Shown here in pieces: positions 1-11,973 of a stretch of 64,000 nucleotides of DNA. The stretch's first letter is position 1, and the number at the start of each line of letters is the position of its first letter. A program made the position numbers and the translations under genes. Origin of the DNA: Udeniomyces pyricola (lineage: Eukaryota; Basidiomycota; Tremellomycetes; Cystofilobasidiales; Mrakiaceae). Location: NCBI GenBank assembly GCA_039545295.1, contig BCIK01000018.1, positions 304,743 to 368,742 of the forward strand. The letters run 5' to 3'. A model generated the notes under the pieces. The model saw only the letters and a list, made by a program, of their open reading frames with translations, had not been told where the DNA came from and did not search any database.

Positions 1-781
1 CCCAGGAACGTCGAGATCCTCGATTCTCCAACCTTTCCGGATCCCTCAACCCTCACCTTCACGCCGCTGCTTATTCCTTCCTCCCAACGATGCTGTCCTC
101 TGAGCTATCTGACCTCCAAGCCTCGCTCAAAGTCGCCAAAAAGGCCGTTCTCTCGGCCCCTCGAGCCGAACGTCGGGAGAAGGAGGCCGAAGTTCAACGC
201 ATCGAGCTCGAGTTGGGTAAAGTCCGAACGAGGAAGGAACGTGAGGCGAGGGAGCGAAGAGAGAGAGAGGCGATCGGAACGTGGAAGAAGGATGAGAGGG
301 CTAAACGAGGGGAAGGCAAGAGGGAATGGCATCTCAAGGATGGTAAGTATTCTTCTTGTTTTATCCTGTTGTCTTGTTGTTCTCTCTCTCTCTCTCTTGT
401 CATTTCCTCGAGTTCTGACAGGAAGCGTCTACTCTGGGTGTAAATTGATCCCAAGACTGGCATACTAAAACATGTTTCTTGTTTTGTTTCGTTTTGTTCT
501 CTTTTCGTTCTTTTCCTCGCTTCACTTCTTTTCCTCTTCTGCCATTTCTACCTTCTTTTCCTTTTCTCGTTCGCTTGCCTCTCTCTCTCCCAGCCGACAA
601 GAAGCGTCTTCTCGCCGAAGCCAAGCATGCCGCCTTACTCGCGCAAGGCGGTCAGTTCGCCGTCAAGAAATCCCTCGACAAGCGGCTCAAAAAGGATGCC
701 GGCAAAGAGAAAAAAGCACGACCCCGTGGACTCGATGGCGCTTCGGGCGCCGATGGTTCGAGGAAGAGGGTCAAGATGTAG
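1..781 (+). CDS. RRP36: RRP36-like rRNA biogenesis protein, 3' part (5' end outside window)
   Basis: Partial gene entering from the left edge. Two exons are visible, about 3-342 and 594-781, joined in phase by a 251-bp intron (GTAAGT donor, CCAG acceptor). The first visible residues read RDPRFSNLSG, then YSFL, then a long charged helix (about 20-110 of the visible part) rich in Arg, Glu and Lys. Next comes GKREWHLKD, and after the intron KKRLLAEAKHAALL and a lysine-rich tail ending KRVKM. This order (RDPRF..LSG, YxFL, basic coiled helix, K-x-P/W-hL-K, DKRLKKDAGK) is the C-terminal signature of Rrp36. That nucleolar protein is needed for early pre-rRNA cleavages in the SSU processome and 18S rRNA production. 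It converges on PCM1 with a short spacer. The first part of the protein, and therefore the start codon, lies upstream of the window. Confidence 0.82.
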
Positions 782-1063
782 ATACATTTTTACTGTTTCT
801 TCTCTCTTTTTTTTTTTTTTTTTTCTTTTTTTCTTTGTCTTTGTGATCTTTCTCCGGACTGGTTTTGGCGATTGTGAACTGCGAATCGTGTAGGCAAGTA
901 AAAGCCAGAAAGGACGGACTGCGCAAGACCAAGTAAGAAAACCTCTAATTGAATCAATGCAGCAAGAAAGAGGAGCGAAAACAAGGGGGAGGAAGAGGGG
1001 GAGGGGGGGGGGGGGGGGAGGTCGTCGTCAAGAAAGGGTGTTCTGTTTGGGAGAGGACATCAA
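782..1063. other. Convergent 3' spacer between RRP36 and PCM1
   Basis: Short non-coding gap between two convergent stop codons. It holds a T-rich tract at about 807-835 and a run of G at about 1000-1018, consistent with 3' UTRs. No gene is seen. Confidence 0.6.
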
Positions 1064-3628
1064 TCAGAGACCAGCTTCCTCCTCGACGATCTGAGAAACC
1101 CTCTGGGCGAGCTCTGAGGAAGAGTTTGTAAGGTTTTCAACGGGGAATTTCCAGAGGATTGAGAGAAAGAGCGAGCGACAACAGTATGCCAGAAATGAGA
1201 TAAGACAGTCAGCTTCTGTTCAGAGTCTTGAAACAACACACCAGCAAGAAGGACAAGAAACTATCTACAATTCCATAAGAAAGAAAGCAAGACAGAAAGG
1301 AAGGAAGAAACAAGGGAACAGAGAGTGATTCTCACCTTCAGCATGTGTTTTGCTAACTGCCTCTGCGTAAACCCGAACGCAGTCTTCCGTGCCACTCGGT
1401 CGAACAAACGCCCTCCCACCCTCATACTTCCTAACCTCCGCATCGATCTTGGCTTGGGCTCCCCTTGGCGCGACGAGTTTCCTCTCAGCATCCTCCGTGA
1501 CAAAGGCGTTGCGATCGGGCACGTTGACCTTGACCAGTCGGTTCGGCAGATCGAGGTAGCTCGAATCCCATTCTTTTGGTCCCCAACCACGGTGAATGAG
1601 GATCGTGCAAACGAGGAGAAGGTCCGAGATAGCGTCCCCGACGGTCTGGTTGATGAGGAGCGAGAGGTTTCGGAGATGAGAAAGGGCCGTCGCTTGGGCA
1701 GGCGTCTTGGCCTGGTGCGTCGAAAGCAGAGAGAGGAACGAAGGAGAGAAGAGGACGGTGCCATGTCCATTGGCTTCAAAGTACACGCCAATGTCGTATT
1801 TTTCGGCGGCGTGGTGGAGATGCTTGACGCCGGTGGGGACGCACGCGACAGGAAGACGCTGTCAGCATCGAAGGGACAAGGGAGCGAGTAAGCGAGCAAA
1901 ATGAACAATACACCAAGCCGAAAAAATTGCACGAAGAAAAAGAAAACAGTAAAAAAAAAAAGGTGGGGGACCACAGTCAGCAGAGCGACACCAGGCAACT
2001 GGCATGGGTCGACGTTTGGCTAAGAAGACGAAACGAACCTGCTGGAGGTAGTGAGTCGAGCTGCCATTCGCGTAAGCCGTCTGGACAACTCCGACATCGA
2101 CGCCTCGATCCTCGTCATTTGAGCCCTCAAGACCTTTCATGCCCAAACCGGCCTGCTTGACAAGATCGACGAGGAAGCCAGCGGCGAGCGCGGCCTGCTT
2201 GTCTCCGTCCAGTAGTCGGAAGCCTCCCGTCTCGGCGTCGAGGTAGTAGAAGATGATACGGTCTGCATCTCCATCAAACGAGCAGGCAAGACGGCCAGGG
2301 ACGAGGGTCGGGGGCGATGATAGGTCTTTAGACCCGTTCGAGGGGATCGACGCCGCCGATGAGGTGAGGATAGGTGGCAGCCTTTGGTTCGTCTTGACGT
2401 AATCAGCCCCAGACGAGGCGTTGAGGAGGGAGGGTTGGTCAATCTGAGTTGATATGGGGACAACAGTGATGGCCGGAGGTCGAGTCGAGCTTGAGGCGAG
2501 AAGGGTAGTGAAAGCAGCGAGGCAAGGCGCACCAACGCCATTGGCGCAGTCGACCAGGATCGGGTGCGGAATGGGGTTCTTGGAGTCCTGGATGACATTC
2601 CAGCGGTATTCAACAGGGTAAGGAACGAGTCCATATACTCATACCGAAAAAAAAACTCATTCCTGAAACGAAGAAGCAAGAAGAGAGGCGATGCAAGATT
2701 ACGCCAGGACAGAGGGGTAGAAAGAGTGATGTCAAGACGAACCGTGAGTTTCCTGAAAGCAGCGACCATCTTGCTATAGTAACCCTCGGTCGAGGGAATG
2801 CCGTACTCTTCGAGCTCGCCCTTGCCCCGCGTGTTCATAGCCCGGACGATATGATGCAGCATTGGGGTCGTGACAACTCCCTTGTCGCCCGTCATCTCTT
2901 GCTCGCCCAGTCCGAGACCAACCTGAGCGTCATCCATGCCACCTGCGACAAGACCATCGCGCAAGGCTCGAACAAGTTCGTCGCCACTCGGCCGAGTGTC
3001 ACGACCAAAGACGACGCTCGGTTTGACCGTGGTGTCGATCTTGAGCGTCTCTACCAGACGTTCGAGGGAGCGGACAAGCTCTTGGGCATCAGACGCGTTG
3101 CAGATCTGGGTGGCATGAATCTCCCAGGCGGCCTCGAGCATCTCTCCACGCGGGTCGATGAGCTTGACGCCGTTGTCCGGTGCTGGGTTGTGCGAAGCAG
3201 TGATCATGACACCAATCGTTCGTCCCTTGAGCTTCTGGGACCGGAGAACAGCAACGAGACCCAGGCGGAAGAGAGCTGTCGGAAGGTAATGGGCACTGTT
3301 GGAAGGGGGGGGGGGAGACAAGAGATATAGTTCAAGGCAAACATTAGCACTGATGGGTTTGCCTGACTCGCAAAGATTCGTCATCAACTCAGATTCCTTG
3401 GAATCGAAGTTCGACTGCCAGGTGGTGCGAAGCAGAGGAAGGGAAATTGAAGAGATCGAATCGAAGCGAGAGCGAGAGCTATGGGGACAATGCAAGAGAT
3501 GAAGTGAAAGCCACGTTGACTTACGCCGTACGGAAGCCGGCAGTGCCATAGGTGTAGTCGTAGCCAGCTGGCTTAGCGTATCGCTGCGAGGCAGCGACAA
3601 TGTTGTCGATGTGAATGGAGGAAGACAT
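1064..3628 (-). CDS. PCM1: Phosphoacetylglucosamine mutase (PCM1/AGM1)
   Basis: Five exons (3525-3628, 2743-3295, 2039-2587, 1336-1858, 1064-1113) give 592 aa. The enzyme interconverts N-acetylglucosamine-6-phosphate and -1-phosphate in the cytosol, on the route to UDP-GlcNAc, which feeds chitin, N-glycans and GPI anchors. The N-terminus has GYDYTYGTAGFRTA. The phosphoserine loop TASHNP puts the catalytic Ser near residue 69. VDCANGVGAP, the metal loop DGDADRI, the sugar-binding loop ANGHGT and the phosphate-binding RPSGTEDCVRVYAEA follow in the canonical alpha-phosphohexomutase order. It ends ELAQRVSQIVEEEAGL, matching the usual family C-terminus. The last exon is only 50 nt. The 2588-2742 intron is the least certain, because an A-rich or T-rich stretch inside it offers other acceptors; the chosen join restores the DCANGVGA frame. 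Length is slightly above yeast Pcm1 (557 aa). It is divergent from the HMG gene across 3.2 kb. Confidence 0.95.
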
Positions 3629-6600
3629 AGGAAGGACACAAGAGGAGGAACGACAAAAGAGATGCAAGGAGGGGTTTATCGAGAGGTGGAAACTGATCGA
3701 CAGTTGCAGTCATTCATCATCACGATCAATAGGGGGAAGGACGTCGCGACTACACAGCCTGATAGTTTCACGCTGCATCGCCTTGCGGAAAGAAAACAAC
3801 ATGACAACCAACCCCTTTTCCCGTGATCTCAAGCTCGATGACATACTGCTGATCAGTACCGCTTGGATATATATATCATCACTTCGATGAGGTCGTCTGT
3901 CACCCCTCCTCTCCTTCCTTGCGATATCATGTCTGCTGTCCTGCCCAACGATAATTCAGTAGATGTCGATGTGCAGGGGTAAGTCAACGACAACATCATT
4001 ACGATGTACGTACCGTATACCGCGTACGATCTGTTCGGCGGCAACATACATCGGGGGGAGCTACTGATCATTAAAATCTCCGACGCATCTCTCAAGCCTT
4101 GCATGATTCGCAGCTGCTTGAGAGCTAAGATGTGTACCAAGTGACAATCGACCGGATATATATCGCGATCAAGGTCAAAGCTTCAGAGCTGAGAGCATCA
4201 TCCCATGCAGAGTTCCTTGTACCAAGTAGCTCTAGTTGCTTGAGAATGAATCCTGATAAGGTCGCGGATTGATCCATCGTCCGACCGTCGCGTCATCCAT
4301 CCGCGCACTCTTGCACTCTTGAGGAGAGAGCAAAAGGTAGTTGAAGACGCAGGACAAGACGAGGACGTGTGAGGGGCTAGCTTGGAGGCGAGATATAGTG
4401 GGGAGATTCGGCGTCACGTCGAGACAGAACGGCGGAGCCTTATGAGCCCAAACTGCAGATGAGGGCCGCAAGCAGTCAGGCGCCCAGCGGAGATATGAAG
4501 GCTGAAAAGGAGACTGGAATGGAGGCATAGGAGCTCGGAATTGCTGTATAGCAGCCAAGAGAATTTATATAAGCGATACCGAAGCAAGGAGACGGGGCAG
4601 GGATTGTTAGCAAGAAGAGGTCGCGCGCGTCTCGCGCCTGGCTCCGCATACAGAGCCGGAGGGCGCGCAGCTTGGAGGGCATCCGAGTAAGTTGCAAGCA
4701 AAGAAAGGGTATCCTATTATATTACCGTTCATTTTGTTAACATTCGATCATCAACCATTAACCAGGCCTCAGGTAATCATCCGTCACAAATTGACCGACA
4801 ATCAGATTCATGCATGGTCAACGTTTATGTGGCGGCCATATCTCCCCTCTGTTCCGACAAGTGCCTGGGCTCTTGAGATCGACGACACGAAGGTTTCAGA
4901 GGAACCAGTTTGAACCAGTTAATCAACAACTTGACGTAGGGCCTGGTCGCTGGCCGGTGTCCGGTGGCAGCTTGAGCATGACGACGGGCTTTGCGCGTTG
5001 CGTCCGAATGATCCGAACAAAGCATCGAGCGACTCCCGTGAAACGTTGATATTTGATGATTGTTGATCCTGGTTGATCCTTTTCGATCCGTCGGCCTGCC
5101 GCATATCGTGCATGCCGAGTGTCAGACGTCGGCGTTGCTTCGGCCGAGTGTGTTTGGTCCAAATCAACGACGTCGGTCAGTTGTGCGTGGTCATGATCGG
5201 ATATCATGGAATTTCGAATTGGATATAACCTTCGACCATCGACTATCGACTTCGCAAGATGGATGGTAAGAACCCAAGCCATGTAGCATGCAGTGGATTC
5301 AATACGCTGAACTCCGAGCCGATCAGCGTATATCAGCGGACCTGGCTTCCAGCGATGCTAGCTCACGTAGAACATCCATTGACGTCGAACGTCAGCGCGT
5401 CCGCGCGTCAGCACACTATGCGTATGTTATCTCAACAGTCTTGTTCGTGGCACTCAGCATGCATATACAATTAGAATACAAATGAACAGGATGGTGGCAT
5501 CGCTGCGTTTGATCTCAAAGGGAGATGTGACAGTCCGATATATCTACGTGCGACAGAAAGTGGCTCTCTCTCGATCTCAATCTCCGCAGTTGGCCTCGAG
5601 TACGTGCGGTCGCGTCTAGCACGGGGTTTGGTCAATTTCGGCGAAGGGAAGACTGGCGTCATGCAGGATAAGGTACATGAAGCAGTCTTTCCCCTGCTGG
5701 TGAATGTTAGCTAGGCCAAGCCGGATCATAGGCAAGGTCGAAGGTCGTCGGTTAGAGCGCCGTTGGCAGTCGGACGTCGGACCTCGGAGTCGGGGCGTCG
5801 AGCTTCGAGGCGAGTCGAGACCTTGAGAAAAGAGAGGCAGAAAGGGGCCCCGAAGGATCGTCACGAAGCTTTGAGCTCCGTGATGCGGCCCGCTCATGCG
5901 CTCATCATGCACCATGTCCAATCAACGTAATCAGCCCCAGTGAGCCCATGCGGTCCCATTTGCTGGCTGCGTAAGGCATGCATCGATGGGGGCGTTTATC
6001 CATAAAGTGGAGGGAGTAGCCTAAACCTTCATGGACGGCACAACGCCGCCGCGTCCGCCGGCAGTATAACTGGTGCGTCTCCTCAGCTTCTCCGGTTCCC
6101 CCTCTTGTTGAATGCGAGCTCGGAACCAGGCAACAGGCCGACGCCATGATGGATGCGATATAAGATACGCACAACTTCGCGCACGCACCGGCTCACATAT
6201 TGACGTCGACGTCTCCCCCCCCCCCCCTTCTCCCCTTCTCCCCTCCTGTATGATGAGATCCTTGCCGACGCCGCTCAAGTTTTCTCAAGAGAGCGAAGCG
6301 TTTACGCTGGGTTTCGAGCTGTCGTTGCTAGGTTATAGGTTAATGTCCGATGTACGTTGAAGGTTAAACGGTTGAACCGTTGGTTGCCTGGTTAATTCTC
6401 CTCGAGCGTGATTGAAAAAGAAAAGACAAAACGCTTTGGATCGAGCCAAGATCCAGCAACAGCTGCGCAGCAGCTGGCGTCAATCGCAATCATCGCAGCT
6501 CGCCCAGGCTCATTCCTTTGGCCTTTTCCTCTTCCCCATCCTGGTCGATGGGCAACCCCGCATATTACTCTGGATGAGTTCAATATTCGGAAGACTTCCC

Positions 6601-6815
6601 TTTCTTCCCCTCCATTTCGCTGCTCCATCGGCCGGATCGACTCTTTGTCTCGCCTCGACACTCGCTGTCTATCGCCTTGTTCCCACCCTCCCCGCCGACT
6701 AGAGTCGTCGTTTGACCCATCAACGTTTTGAACGCATCCCTCCTCTGCTCTCCTTCAATCCGACATTCTTTCCCTTCTTGCCGCTGCACATCCACGCCTG
6801 CGCCCAATCCTACGC
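3629..6815. other. 3.2 kb gene-free divergent region (PCM1 / HMG-box gene)
   Basis: This is the largest spacer in the window, between the start codons of two divergent genes. Open frames inside it are at most about 120 codons and show no recognisable domain or consistent splice pattern. The visible elements are a perfect 7-1-7 inverted repeat AACGGTT-G-AACCGTT (6367-6381), two CAGCTG E-boxes (6460 and 6471), a GC-rich stretch at 4619-4680 and a C-run near 6212. The proximal 400 bp before the HMG start is CT-rich, as fungal core promoters often are. I infer that most of it is upstream regulatory DNA of the HMG gene. A non-coding RNA cannot be excluded by eye. Confidence 0.55.
6367..6381. promoter_or_regulatory. 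Perfect 7-1-7 inverted repeat upstream of the HMG gene
   Basis: AACGGTTGAACCGTT is an exact inverted repeat with a one-base spacer, about 435 bp before the HMG-gene start codon. The half site AACGG resembles Myb-type recognition words. That this is a protein-binding site is inference from symmetry and location only. Confidence 0.3.
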
Positions 6816-9800
6816 TATGGGTGAGCCAGCTTTTGATTCCTCCCGGCGACCCCCGACGGTGGTCCTTCCCCGAGCTGGGTTGGCCGCCGCCGACGGTCTC
6901 TCTGCGTTAAGCTTCAATTAGCGCTCTCTCAGATCTCAGGGTCCTCCCAGGCTGCCGCGTCCGGGACAGACTAGTTGGCAGGTCCTTCTTTGTCCGTCCC
7001 TGGTGTCATCATTGCCGCTTGCTCGCCCGCTCCGTCGCTCTCGTTGTTCTTTCACGGGTGATCACTCGCACCCGTTGTCGTTGTCGTCGTTGCTGGCTTC
7101 TACTTCTTCTCTCTCGCTGACCACGTTCACTGTGACCGCTCTCTACCCTCTCTCTTCCTCTCTCCTTCTTTCTCTCCGCCTTGTTCAACTTTCTGCCTTG
7201 CGATTCTCCTGCCTCCTTTCCCTTTTCCCCCAACCCTTTGTCTCTCTCCCGTCAGACGCATCCAACGACCCAGGTTTTAAATACCCTCCAATCCCATATC
7301 CCAAGTTCCCCCCAGTACCAGTAGCATTCCCTCCAACCACCCAAGAACTCGACCGAACGCGCTCACCCTCCATCTCGTCGGTCGATTCCCAGTCCACGAC
7401 CTCCTCCCTCAATCGGCTGGCCGCCGATCTGTCACTCGGCTCAATCGCATCGTCTGCTGGAACCTCGGCCCATTCGTCGTGCATACCACCTCTCGAGCTA
7501 GCTGCTCCCCCTCCTCTTCGAACCCAATTCAATTCATCCTCGACCGTGGGCGAGTACATCCCTCCGCCCCAGGCGGGCGTTCACGGCCCGGCCAAGAAGA
7601 AGTCCCATTCGAAGCCCAAGCCAGAAGGACATGTCCCCCGTCCACGCAATGCATTCATCCTCTTCCGGACAGACGTCCATGCGAGAAATCTCATCAAGGA
7701 CGAGAACAAGCACGGCAAAATCAGTCAGATCGTTGCCGAGATGTGGAAGAACGTGAGGACAAGAGAGCTTCTTCCCCTTGGGTCCTGACCTCGTTGGCTC
7801 GCAAGGCCTTGTTCTCTTTCTCCCCCTCCAAAATGAAATGAAATTGTCGGCCTTTTGTGCCCGATGACGCCCACCTTGATTGACTGACACATCCATATCC
7901 ACATCTTTTTCTTCTTGCACATCAGCTACCACCAGAGGGAAAAGCTCCTTACCAGCGAGCGTTTGAGCGTGAGAAAGCGGAGCATAAGCGACTGTGAGCG
8001 CTTGCTTCCCTACATCTCTCGGATCCGGACTCGCTCAAGCCTTTTTCGCCCAGCTTCTCCCCGAATTTCCCCAAGGACGTCATACTCACTGACTTCGGTA
8101 CTGATATCATGACGTATACATTGCTTTAGCTACCCGAACTATGACTACCAACCAAAAGCCAAAAAGGGCTCGGCACGAGCGCTGGCTGAGGCGGCGGCGT
8201 CAACGAAACCGCCCAAACGTCAACAGGGAAGCAAGGCTGCCCTCAAAGCCCAAGCTGCTCAGGCCGCTCGCGAGGCCAGAGAGAAAGCCAACAAGGAGAT
8301 GCTCTCGAACCTGGACAGCAAATTGGCCGAGTCTGAATCAGACGACGATGAGCGGGGTAGTCAGAGTCAAAGTGATAGCGAGGAGGATGAATACAACAGG
8401 TGAGCGACCGATAGCTGATTTATACTCAGCTCGTCAACCACTAACTTTTCTTGACTTGCGCTTGATCTCCCAATCTGCTCGGTTCTCCGTGCACCGCGCT
8501 TCCGCTTCCGATCCAGCTCGTCTTCTGCATCGAACAAGCGAAGCCGCACTAGCAATAGTCGCCGCCGTTCACCGCCCAAGCGACATTCCCTTTCGTCGCA
8601 CTCGTCGTCATCCTCTTCTCAGGCATCATCGGGTTACGCGTCTGGGACCAAGCATTCGCACGATTGGGAGAGCCACGATGACCGGTCTCAGCCGTACCTT
8701 CGGCAGCCTGGTTTCACCCAGCAGCATCCACAATCTCGCCCCTTATCGCCACATCGGCGCCACTCGCAGGATGCACTCGAGCCACTAGATGGGCATCAGA
8801 CTGGTTGGTACGGCGAGCCGACCTACGCTCATCGGTACCCGCAGTCCCAGCCCCCTTCAAGGCCTCATCTACACTCCCAGCGCTATCCTTCAGAACGCGA
8901 GCTCGATAAGATGCGATCAGAACAAGGCTTCGTTGTTGGCATCCCAAGGTCGACTGACAAGTTATCACCTTCCTCAGAGCGCCCTGGCCCGATGTATCAC
9001 ACCCTTCCCTCCTACAACCCTGACGCCCATCGACCACCACCTCATGCGCCTTACTCTACCTACTCCGACTACCACCTTCCGCCTCAACTTGCATCCTCAT
9101 CTTCTTCCACTGCGCGTGCCTCATTCAATCCGGATGTGATGGCCGATTCTCGTCCGGGTTCGTCTTCGCGCTCTCGCCAGATGCTCCCCCCGGCTTACCC
9201 TCCAGCCCACCAATTTCTCCCGACTTCGGAACCTTCCCCCATCACTCCCGGGTTTCCCAACATTCCCTTGAGCCAGCGGCGTAATTCGTCTCTGCGTAAA
9301 GAGGCTGTCGCTGTTGATCTCCCCGAAATGCCCTTCACACCTGGCTTCCAGTCCTTTCTTGGAACGTACCCACCCTCAGCACCTGAGCCCAGCCCATCGA
9401 TGGCACCGCTCGGCCCACCTTTGACCTCGTTACAAAACCAATCAGCGAAGAAGGACCAGCACCTCGGCAGCCTTTATATCAACAAGCCCCTGCAACCACC
9501 ACCCGAAGAGACGTCCAACCATTCTTCTCCCGAATCGGTCGCATCGTCCTCAAATTCGTCCAGGACGGCCATTGGCGAACCGTCTATGCCCAAGGCGGAT
9601 TCTGAAATGGCGCGAGAGCCACTCGTGCGTCCATCTCGTCCGGCTCATGCAGATTGGAATATGGCCGGAGAACCAATCTTTGTTCCTCCTCCCCCTTCCA
9701 ACCAGATTTACCCCCCGCATGAGCATCCGTACGACATTCATTCGAGCGTCCGGCACTCCGATCATCATCATCACTCATATCAACCCCATCAGCATTCCGG

Positions 9801-10416
9801 CCCATCGTCATCGTCGCTCCCCTACGAGATTTCCCCTGAGCCTCATCATTCACCCGTCTCGCGGCAGTCTAGCCAGTCCACCGATCACCACGAGGAGTTT
9901 CAACCCCCAGTTTACCTTTCCTTTATGCCTCCCGCGATCAATTCCCTCCGTCGCAAACCTCCGCCTGGACCCCTCTCTTTCCCGTCCTCTGGACCACACT
10001 CTCCACCCCGTTCGCTTTCGCCTCGTTCTTCGCATGAGCACCACAGTCACGAGCAACAACACCCTCAGCATCACTCCTCCGCGGGCATCGGCCCCCCTTA
10101 CCACCTCTCGTCTGAGCGCACGCCCACTCAAGCATCTTTTGAACAGCACCAGCGGTCAAACTACCGACAACCCTACTCTTACCCGCACCATGCCCAACAG
10201 TACCCACAGCATCCACAGCACGCCTATCACTCGCACCCAACGCAGCCTCAGCATTCGCACCCAACGCACCCTCAACACGCTTACCCACCGCCTCCCGGCC
10301 ACGGGGTCGAAGAATGGAATCCATCCGAATACGTACCTTTCTATGAGGGGCCTGAGTGGAATTTAGATCACGGAAATTCATCGTACCCGCATCATCCGTC
10401 CCGAAGCAGTCGTTAA
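6816..10416 (+). CDS. HMG-box (MATA_HMG type) transcription factor
   Basis: Five exons (6816-6819, 7256-7752, 7926-7993, 8130-8399, 8517-10416) give 912 aa. The first exon is only ATGG; a 436-bp intron separates it from the body, so the protein begins MDASNDPGFKYPP. The HMG box spans about residues 127-205: RPRNAFILFR, then KHGKISQIVAEMWKNLPPEG, KAPYQRAFEREKAEHKRLYP, NYDYQPKAKKG. This is the fungal MATA_HMG/Ste11-type box, a single sequence-specific DNA-binding domain. Before it lies a Pro/Ser-rich region; after it come a basic Ala/Lys helix, an acidic Asp/Glu/Ser stretch (SESDDDERGSQSQSDSEEDE) and a very long disordered C-terminus rich in Pro, Ser, His and Gln. Related basidiomycete factors (Prf1, Rop1, Mat2) control mating and pheromone response. 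That role is possible but not shown here; no pheromone or receptor gene lies nearby. Confidence 0.88.
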
Positions 10417-10810
10417 GGGGCAGTCGAGATGCATGTGATTGAGCCGGATGGGCTGTTTAGGGGTCAGGAACCAGGCACCACCAGGCACTAGGCACAGGAA
10501 CCACTCCAACGTCTAACCCCTTTTATCGCATCCGTCCCCTTTACATCTTTTCTTCCTCCCTCGATCTCTTGCTTCCTTGGCTTTACCCATACTCATTCGT
10601 TCCTGCTCACGGAAACGGAGCCTTGCGTTTATCTTCTCAGTTTGTTTCAGCTGCTTCATTGCCCCTTTTTCTTTACTTGCTTCTTCACCTCCTCTTATTT
10701 CGACCTCTCAACCGCTCTGTTGTCCCTTATTTCGCGCACCTATCCCCGCTTCCCTCTTCTTCCCCGGGATTTTTCTCATTCTCTCCATCTTCGCACGACT
10801 CGACCATCTT

Positions 10811-11112
10811 TTGTCAACCTTTACATCACCTGCCTCCCTCCGTCTCCCTTTCGTTTTTTTTTTTTCTTCTTTCTATCTTTTCTTTCTTCCGCTGTGGTAA
10901 TCTTTTCTTCGTTTTACTTTTCTTGTTTCCTTTTCCTCCCCATCTATCTTCCTCTGCTTCACGTTTATTCGTTCGTCTCTTCTTTTTTTTTATTCCTCTC
11001 TCTCTTCCCTCTCTCCCTCCCCCCCCCCCCCTTCCGCCCCTTTGTTTGTTCGTTTTTTTCGTTGCTCCAACCGTTCTTATACGTGTTGCGAAGCTGCCTG
11101 ACAGCTTATTAA
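10811..11112 (+). repeat. Tandem direct duplication, copy 1 (302 bp)
   Basis: Starts TTGTCAACCTTTACATCACC and ends GACAGCTTATTAA. It is followed immediately by a second copy that is identical by eye apart from the C-run, where this copy reads C-run then TTCCG before CCCCTTTG. Strongly polypyrimidine throughout. Confidence 0.9.
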
Positions 11113-11414
11113 TTGTCAACCTTTACATCACCTGCCTCCCTCCGTCTCCCTTTCGTTTTTTTTTTTTCTTCTTTCTATCTTTTCTTTCTTCCGCTGTGGT
11201 AATCTTTTCTTCGTTTTACTTTTCTTGTTTCCTTTTCCTCCCCATCTATCTTCCTCTGCTTCACGTTTATTCGTTCGTCTCTTCTTTTTTTTTATTCCTC
11301 TCTCTCTTCCCTCTCTCCCTCCCCCCCCCCCCCCCCCCCCCCTTTGTTTGTTCGTTTTTTTCGTTGCTCCAACCGTTCTTATACGTGTTGCGAAGCTGCC
11401 TGACAGCTTATTAA
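11113..11414 (+). repeat. Tandem direct duplication, copy 2 (302 bp)
   Basis: Head-to-tail repeat of 10811-11112. The only difference noticed is that the C-run is uninterrupted here. The TTGTCA word recurs at 11415, just past the end, as a partial third start. Near identity implies a recent event, or an assembly artefact around homopolymers. Confidence 0.9.
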
Positions 11415-11973
11415 TTGTCAATTAGTATACAAGGTTCCCCCCTTCCCCCTCCCCCCCTCTCCCTTTCTGGCATTCGTGAATCCACTCGTATACTCGCTTC
11501 TGCGGGCTTCAAGGTAATTCGTCGTCGTGGCCGTTTTGAAGATCGAGTCGGGACCGATATTTTCAATCCGGGCCAAGCGCGACGCATGAGTGCAGCGACG
11601 GTCGGACTGACTGACTGACAGGTTCATCTGAGTGAATCAAGCGTTTCAAATCGTTGGAAGAGCAAAGAGCAGCCAGCAGCAGGGTTCAGCTGGGCGCGTA
11701 CCGTACCAGGCACCCCACCCCCGCCCATGAATCATGTTGGACGTATAATGGTGTAACGCGTATATGTGTATGCAAGGCGCATGATATATAAACGTCAAAC
11801 GTCGAACGCTCACATCGTCGATTTGCATTCCAATCGTTGTTACCACGTCGGCCATCGACGTTAACGTACATCCCATTAGATTCCTCTCGTCGGTCGATCA
11901 TCCGAATCACCGTCCCTCTTCCCCCCCCCCCCTTCCGACCCCACCCTCTTGATCGTGACGACACGCGTTGCGT

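Larger units (their letters stand above)
10417..11973. other. Convergent polypyrimidine spacer between HMG gene and MLH1
   Basis: Non-coding 3' DNA. From about 10500 to 11500 the + strand is almost wholly C and T, producing spurious long open frames of low-complexity Phe/Leu/Ser/Pro. It contains a 302-bp direct tandem duplication (listed separately) and long C runs. From 11500 to 11973 the sequence is mixed and no gene is seen. Confidence 0.6.

Noticed and set aside
1261..1998. 245-codon minus frame overlapping PCM1 as a separate gene
   Set aside because: It is a frame shadow running through a PCM1 intron; the spliced PCM1 reading explains the conserved motifs.
5514..5522. TCAAAGGGA, one mismatch from the Ustilago pheromone response element ACAAAGGGA
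   Set aside because: A single 9-bp near match in 3.2 kb is expected by chance, and no pheromone genes lie nearby.
10569..11425. Open frames of up to 281 codons on + in the 302-bp repeat area
   Set aside because: Pure polypyrimidine translation (F/L/S/P), duplicated with the repeat; composition explains the lack of stops.
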